Shown: one piece after another, positions 5,766-8,809 of the stretch
How the letters are laid out: each line of letters starts with the position of its first letter
Position numbering within the stretch: position 1 is the stretch's first letter
DNA from: Acidimicrobiales bacterium
GTDB lineage: Bacteria > Actinomycetota > Acidimicrobiia > Acidimicrobiales > SHLQ01
Assembly (NCBI GenBank): GCA_013002375.1
Contig: JABDJW010000030.1
Span: 1 to 8,809 of the forward strand
Direction of reading: 5' to 3'
Length of the DNA stretch: 8,809 bases
Position numbers and translations under genes: made by a program
Notes under the pieces: generated by a model
What the model was told of the DNA's origin: nothing
What the model saw: only the letters and a program-made list of their open reading frames with translations
Databases searched by the model: none

Positions 5766-6137
5766 TTACTCGGATCCGACCGCACCGACGAGGTCGTGCC
5801 ACACCTCGGGCAGGGCGCGTCGACGTCGATTGGCCCGACCGGAGCGGCGACGAGCCAGGTTGCGTCGGCAGCTCGAGAGCGCTTCCTCGAACAACGCAGC
5901 CCGCCGATCACGATCGAGAAGGCGGCGCCAATCGTCGGACCAGCCCTCGATGTCATCCACGTCGCCGGCCAGCCATCGATCCTGGAGCTCGGCCAGGGCG
6001 GCGCGAAGCTCGAGATGATGACCGGACAACCGTCGGCATCGCAGACAGTGGCTGAGATGCCGTTCGGTGAACGGGCCGAGTTCAGCATCACCCCAGGAGT
6101 ACTCGACGATCTCGTAGGCGAGCTGGTCACAGAGCAT
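5766..6137 (-). CDS. Putative soluble zinc-binding anti-sigma factor
   Basis: 123 aa. It carries HLSHCLRC (27-34), matching the H-x3-C-x2-C core of zinc-binding anti-sigma (ZAS) proteins, and C3 sits where the fourth zinc ligand lies in that family. No membrane helix is visible, so it would be a cytoplasmic regulator like RsrA rather than a membrane-spanning RsiW type. The C-terminal part is Arg-rich (91-107) and may bind nucleic acid or simply be basic. The ATG lies inside the end of the sigma gene (11-base overlap, different frame), with GAGG about 11 bases upstream. This is a typical sigma/anti-sigma pair with coupled translation. Whether zinc or thiol oxidation triggers release cannot be told from sequence. 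Confidence 0.78.
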   Translation of the reverse strand: MLCDQLAYEIVEYSWGDAELGPFTERHLSHCLRCRRLSGHHLELRAALAELQDRWLAGDVDDIEGWSDDWRRLLDRDRRAALFEEALSSCRRNLARRRSGRANRRRRALPEVWHDLVGAVGSE

Positions 6138-6801
6138 CGGTCACCGCCTCGTCCTCGTCCGCAACGGTCTCGGCGCTGAGATCGAACACCAACTCGCGCA
6201 GCCGTCGTCGGGCCCGATGCAGGCGAACCTTCGCCGCGGTTTCGGAGATGCCGAGTCGCTGGCCGATCGCCTGGTGCGACAGGTCGTACATCTCGCGCAA
6301 GATGACAACGTCGCGCAGTTTCCGGGGCAGGGTCGCCAACGCGGCCTCGACTTCGTCCTGAAGCGCCGACGCATCGGCTCGCAGGGCCGGATCGCCGTGC
6401 GGGTCGGTTTGGGCGACCGGTGAATCGTCGGCCAGCACATCGTGGCGATGACGACGGCGGCGCCCGACCTGGGTGGCGGCACAGTTGGCGGTGATGCGAT
6501 ACAGCCAGGTGGAGAACTGGGAGTCGCCGCGAAAGCGTCGCAAGTAGCGGAACGCCCGCAGGTACGTCTCTTGAGCCACATCGTCCGCGTCTTCGGCGTT
6601 GCCGGTCAGCCGCTGGGCCAGCGCCATCGTGTCGTCATAGGTCCGTCGAACCAGCTCGTCGAACGCCGTGCGATCACCCTCGCGAGCGGCTGCGACGAAT
6701 TCGCCGAGTTCATCTCTGACTTTGCGACGGTTCTCGCGCATCGCCGGCGGCCCGCGCCGGTCGGCGGGTTCGTCGCTGCTCGTGTCCTGCTCGGCAGCCA
6801 A
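6127..6801 (-). CDS. RNA polymerase ECF-type sigma factor (sigma-70 family)
   Basis: 224 aa from a TTG start with AAGG 5 bases upstream; ATG at codon 21 is an alternative. Residues 41-107 form region 2 (core binding and -10 recognition): LAQRLTGNAEDADDVAQETY and FRGDSQFSTWLYRITAN are typical. Region 3 is missing and replaced by a linker with Arg/His and Asp (113-148). Residues 152-205 form region 4: LPRKLRDVVILREMYDLSHQ, then a helix-turn-helix ending KVRLHRARRRLREL, which reads the -35 element. The gene overlaps the downstream anti-sigma gene, so the pair likely controls an envelope or stress regulon. No autoregulatory GGAAC/CGTT-type promoter was found upstream; the 5' flank is a repeat block. 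Confidence 0.93.
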   Translation of the reverse strand: MAAEQDTSSDEPADRRGPPAMRENRRKVRDELGEFVAAAREGDRTAFDELVRRTYDDTMALAQRLTGNAEDADDVAQETYLRAFRYLRRFRGDSQFSTWLYRITANCAATQVGRRRRHRHDVLADDSPVAQTDPHGDPALRADASALQDEVEAALATLPRKLRDVVILREMYDLSHQAIGQRLGISETAAKVRLHRARRRLRELVFDLSAETVADEDEAVTDAL

Positions 6802-6853
6802 GGGAACCTTGAATGACTCGATGACCCCAGCCTAACGCACCCGGGCGGTTCTC

Positions 6854-6899
6854 CGGGTTGCGGCGAGTGCGGGGCAACCCTTCGGGTTGCGGCGAGTGC
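6854..6899. repeat. Direct 17-base repeats with a hairpin between
   Basis: CGGGTTGCGGCGAGTGC occurs at 6854-6870 and again at 6883-6899. The second copy also forms a perfect 7-bp stem with the bases before it (GCAACCC-TTC-GGGTTGC, 6874-6890). The block lies just upstream of the sigma gene and looks like part of a REP-like cluster. Confidence 0.75.
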
Positions 6900-6930
6900 T
6901 CGCTGCGCTCGCACGTCGCTAGCGAACGGC

Positions 6931-7034
6931 GGCGTCGCAACCGGCGAAGCCGGTTGAACAACCGGCCAGCGGGCGAGGGACGAGCGAGCGGGAAAGCGCC
7001 CTGGCGTCGCAACCGGCGAAGCCGGTTGAACAAC
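6931..7034. repeat. Pair of identical 32-base REP-like repeats
   Basis: Two exact 32-base copies lie at 6931-6962 and 7003-7034, 72 bases apart in the same orientation. Each contains an 8-bp palindromic stem with a 3-base loop (CAACCGGC-GAA-GCCGGTTG, at 6938-6956 and 7010-7028). The 40 bases between them contain a GGGCG/CGCCC pairing (6971-6975 with 6997-7001). With the neighbouring hairpins this makes an about 180-base non-coding, structure-rich island between the tRNA-Met 3' end and the sigma gene. It could act as a transcription barrier after the tRNAs or as an insertion hotspot. No transposase is present. Confidence 0.8.
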
Positions 7035-7040
7035 ATCGCG

Positions 7041-7114
7041 TAGCGACGGGGAGATTTGAACTCCCGACCTCTCGATTATGAGTCGAGCGCTCTCACCAAC
7101 TGAGCTACGTCGCC
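7041..7114 (-). tRNA. tRNA-Met (CAT anticodon, elongator type)
   Basis: 74 nt on the minus strand: acceptor GGCGACG/CGTCGCT (terminal G-U pair), D-arm GCTCAGTTGGTGAGAGC, anticodon stem CTCGA/TCGAG around CTCATAA, and a T-arm with AGTTCAAATCT. The discriminator is A and CCA is not encoded. A base-paired first position and the general sequence favour elongator Met over initiator Met. A CAU tRNA-Ile2 cannot be fully excluded by eye. The gene sits 56 bases downstream of tRNA-Thr, a pair conserved in Actinomycetota. Confidence 0.93.
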
Positions 7115-7151
7115 AGACCAGGCGCAGCGGCTGCTACGGCAGATCGTGGTA

Positions 7152-7165
7152 CCGCCAGATGGCGG
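7152..7165. repeat. Short palindrome in the tRNA-Thr/tRNA-Met spacer
   Basis: CCGCCA and TGGCGG flank two bases in the 56-base spacer between the two tRNA genes. It begins 5 bases beyond the tRNA-Thr 3' end. It may aid processing of the dicistronic tRNA precursor; it has no T-run and is not a terminator. Confidence 0.4.
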
Positions 7166-7170
7166 CGGGG

Positions 7171-7243
7171 AGCTCCCTGAGAGAATCGAACTCTCGACCT
7201 TTTCCTTACCATGGAAACGCTCTGCCGACTGAGCTAAGGGAGC
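7171..7243 (-). tRNA. tRNA-Thr (GGT anticodon)
   Basis: 73 nt on the minus strand: acceptor GCTCCCT/AGGGAGC, D-arm GCTCAGTCGGCAGAGC, anticodon stem TTTCC/GGAAA around ATGGTAA, and T-arm GAGAG-TTCGATT-CTCTC. The anticodon GGT reads ACC and ACU. The discriminator is T and CCA is not encoded. It is the first gene of a probable tRNA-Thr-tRNA-Met transcript. Confidence 0.96.
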
Positions 7244-7292
7244 TGGTGGACGAGGATCGCGCTTGGTGATTTCGGCACGAACGCCCTGCGCA

Positions 7293-7321
7293 AATATGCC
7301 ATAGGAACGAGGCGTTCCCAA
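7293..7321 (-). promoter_or_regulatory. Probable promoter of the tRNA-Thr/tRNA-Met unit
   Basis: On the minus strand TTGGGA (7321-7316) and CATATT (7298-7293) are separated by exactly 17 bases, good matches to sigma-70 -35 and -10 elements. Transcription would start near 7286, about 43 bases before the mature tRNA-Thr. The spacer and -35 are covered by overlapping inverted repeats: GGAACG/CGTTCC (7304-7318) and AACGAGG/CCTCGTT (7306-7328). Confidence 0.6.
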
Positions 7322-7328
7322 CCTCGTT
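7304..7328 (+). promoter_or_regulatory. Possible ECF-type promoter for the gene at 7440
   Basis: GGAAC (7304-7308) and CGTT (7325-7328) are 16 bases apart and point rightward. This matches the general GGAAC/CGTT pattern of many ECF sigma promoters. It would start transcription near 7336, about 100 bases before the GTG at 7440. It overlaps the divergent tRNA promoter. Such short motifs arise by chance, and part of the match comes from the inverted repeat. Confidence 0.25.
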
Positions 7329-7439
7329 TCGCCCAAACCGTGGCGGCCGTACCCTCCGCTGTCGCAGTCGGCCGAAAAAATCTCGGCCAATTCGGCTCGA
7401 AAGGTCAAGACCAAGCCCGAACCTACCGATTGGACGCGT

Positions 7440-8723
7440 GTGAGGATTACGCGCCTGCTGCTCGAGAACCCAGCTGCCGAGGGCTGGGCAACACTGGAGT
7501 TTCATCCAGCGTTGACCGTCGTCGCCGGCCTTGGCGGCGCCGGACGCGAGGCCGTGATGAACGAGCTGCTCGGTTCGCTGAAGGGCGACGCTGAGGGCGT
7601 CCACGTCGAGTTTCGCACCGACCGCGGCCGCCCGTATTCGCTCGTTCGTTCTCCGAAGGCGCCGCACATGGTGCTCGACACCGGTCGCCAGGAAGACGTG
7701 ACCGACCAGTTCCGGACCGAGGACGGCTCGGTCGACGTGCTGGCATCGCTCGGCATCGATCAGGCGATCGCCAAGGTCCAGATGCAGGTGGAGGCTCAGG
7801 ACCTCGTGCACCGCGGCATGGACGATCGGGACCTCGACCAACTGGCCCGCCTCGACCAAACCGAACTCTGGGGCGCCGCCGAACGCGTCCGGACGACGGC
7901 AGCCGAGGCCGAACGGGCTCAACAGGCCGTGCTCGACAATGCGGCCAAACGCGATGCGAACGACGAGCTGTCGCCCGAGGCCGACGAGGCCTACGCCGCC
8001 TACTCCGAGATCAGCTTCGAGGAGGCCGAGGGCAGTCACCGCACGAACGCTGGTTTGGCCGGGCTGGCTACGTTCCTGCTGGTCGCGGGCGTCGCCGGCT
8101 ACATCCTCGCCCCCTCGGTGCTCACCATGACCGCAGTCTTCTGCGCCGCCCTCCTGTTCTTGGGCGCCGCGGCGCGCATCCTCGCGCCGATCTGGCGGGC
8201 CCGGGCGATCCTGGCGGCAGTCGCCGACGCCGGCGAATCCTCATTGTTCGCCCTCCAGCTCGGTCGGGTCGACGACATGCTCGCGTACAACGACATCCAC
8301 AAACACCAACGGCTCACCGAGCGACTGCATCGCGAGGCCGTCGCTCACTGGGACGACTTCGTCGGCATCGACATCGCCTGGGCCGAATCGCGTCGCCGCG
8401 ACATCGAGGCCACCGTCGCTCTGCTGGAACGGTCCGGTGAGCCCGCAGCGACCGCGACCCCTGCGTTCTCGGCCCTCGTGTGCCGCTTGAGCCGGCCGAT
8501 CGCGACCCGCAGCGAGTCGATGCCGTTGGTGATGGCCGAGCCGTTCACCGATATGACCGACTCGGAGAAGGACGCGGCGCTCGAACTGCTCGTCACCACC
8601 GCCGGGGAGGCCCAGCGGATCGTGCTGACCGAGGATCCCGCCGTGATCGCGTGGGCCAAGCGTGCCTTGGAGAACGGCGATCACGATCTGCGCCTGGTCG
8701 CCCCCACCATCGTGGCCGCGTAG
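7440..8723 (+). CDS. SMC/Rad50-like ATPase-type protein with central membrane hairpin
   Basis: 427 aa from GTG; the ribosome binding site is weak. The N-terminus (MRITRLLLEN, then LEFHPALTVVAGLGGAGREA) has the pattern of RecF/SMC/Rad50 ATPase heads, with the P-loop at 30-37 reading GLGGAGRE instead of GxxGxGK[ST], so the key Lys and Ser/Thr are replaced. Residues 145-200 are a short helical, charged segment. Residues 205-224 and 228-250 are two membrane helices. A second charged helical stretch (255-330) leads to the C-terminal half-head: PLVMAEPFTDMTDSEKDAALELL resembles Walker B plus D-loop, with A366 where Asp is expected and E367 kept, followed by IVLTEDP. The plan (half-head, membrane hairpin between helices, half-head) resembles YhaN-type proteins in miniature. 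ATP hydrolysis is doubtful. The function is unknown. Confidence 0.8.
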   Translation: MRITRLLLENPAAEGWATLEFHPALTVVAGLGGAGREAVMNELLGSLKGDAEGVHVEFRTDRGRPYSLVRSPKAPHMVLDTGRQEDVTDQFRTEDGSVDVLASLGIDQAIAKVQMQVEAQDLVHRGMDDRDLDQLARLDQTELWGAAERVRTTAAEAERAQQAVLDNAAKRDANDELSPEADEAYAAYSEISFEEAEGSHRTNAGLAGLATFLLVAGVAGYILAPSVLTMTAVFCAALLFLGAAARILAPIWRARAILAAVADAGESSLFALQLGRVDDMLAYNDIHKHQRLTERLHREAVAHWDDFVGIDIAWAESRRRDIEATVALLERSGEPAATATPAFSALVCRLSRPIATRSESMPLVMAEPFTDMTDSEKDAALELLVTTAGEAQRIVLTEDPAVIAWAKRALENGDHDLRLVAPTIVAA

Positions 8724-8809
8724 AGCCCGACGCGATTCCCGACTCGATACGACCGAGCCGTCGTACGGAGCACCTCAGCCGGGCCCCGAACGAACGAACC
8801 CAGGCCGTC
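8724..8809. other. Intergenic end of window
   Basis: The last 86 bases hold no recognised gene or T-rich terminator. A weak inverted repeat TACGAC/GTCGTA flanks 6 bases at 8748-8765, 24 bases after the stop of the preceding gene, and could be a minor 3' structure. Confidence 0.4.

Noticed and set aside
5754..6179. 141-aa plus-strand frame opposite the anti-sigma gene
   Set aside because: It lies opposite a gene with a clear zinc-ligand motif and translational coupling to the sigma gene, and has no domain of its own.
6829..6834. TAGGCT as a -10 element for the sigma gene
   Set aside because: No acceptable -35 sequence lies at the right spacing and the neighbouring bases are repeat-derived.
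6854..7034. CRISPR-like array
   Set aside because: There are only two exact 32-base copies with a single 40-base structured spacer and no cas genes; the internal palindromes fit REP-like elements.
6710..7043. Arg-rich reading frames over the repeat island, including a possible L33 (rpmG)
   Set aside because: The translations are repeats of NRLRRLRR from the palindromic units, with no L33 cysteine motifs.
7206..8039. 277-aa minus-strand reading frame across tRNA-Thr and the gene at 7440
   Set aside because: It runs through tRNA-Thr and opposite the SMC-like coding sequence, so it is a GC-driven open frame.

Overview
The window looks like a chromosomal segment from a high-GC member of the Actinomycetota, most likely class Acidimicrobiia (Ilumatobacter-like). 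That placement is an inference. It rests on the GC-rich codon use, the acidic Ala/Glu/Pro tails on L10 and NusG, tRNA genes with no encoded CCA, and a membrane protein with neocarzinostatin-type domains. The exact taxon cannot be read from the sequence.

Layout, left to right. (1) 14-1045 (+) encodes a membrane-anchored protein with two neocarzinostatin-like immunoglobulin-type domains. (2) 1042-1243 (+) is a decayed cytochrome P450 fragment with a single-base frameshift. (3) 1307-5694 (-) holds the transcription/translation block in the order tRNA-Trp, secE, nusG, rplK, rplA, L10 leader, rplJ, rplL, then a terminator-like hairpin. The block reads right to left. (4) 5766-6801 (-) is an ECF sigma factor gene overlapping by 11 bases a gene for a small soluble zinc-binding anti-sigma factor. 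(5) 6840-7040 is a hairpin-rich block of REP-like repeats. (6) 7041-7243 (-) holds tRNA-Thr(GGT) and tRNA-Met(CAT). (7) 7293-7328 is a compact divergent promoter region. (8) 7440-8723 (+) encodes an unfamiliar SMC/Rad50-like ATPase-type protein with two central membrane helices and degenerate Walker motifs.

How the parts fit. Ribosomal stalk proteins (L10, L7/L12), L1 and L11, the translocase subunit SecE and the elongation factor NusG form the classic secE-nusG-rplKAJL cluster. The rplA-rplJ gap carries an L10 leader with an attenuator hairpin and a competing long-range pairing, so rplJL is probably adjusted separately by L10 feedback. rpoB does not follow rplL here, and an ECF sigma/anti-sigma pair sits between the tRNA-Thr/Met pair and tRNA-Trp, where many Actinomycetota keep rpmG and other genes. 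The least explained coding region is the membrane SMC-like protein at the right end. A possible ECF-type promoter lies upstream of it.
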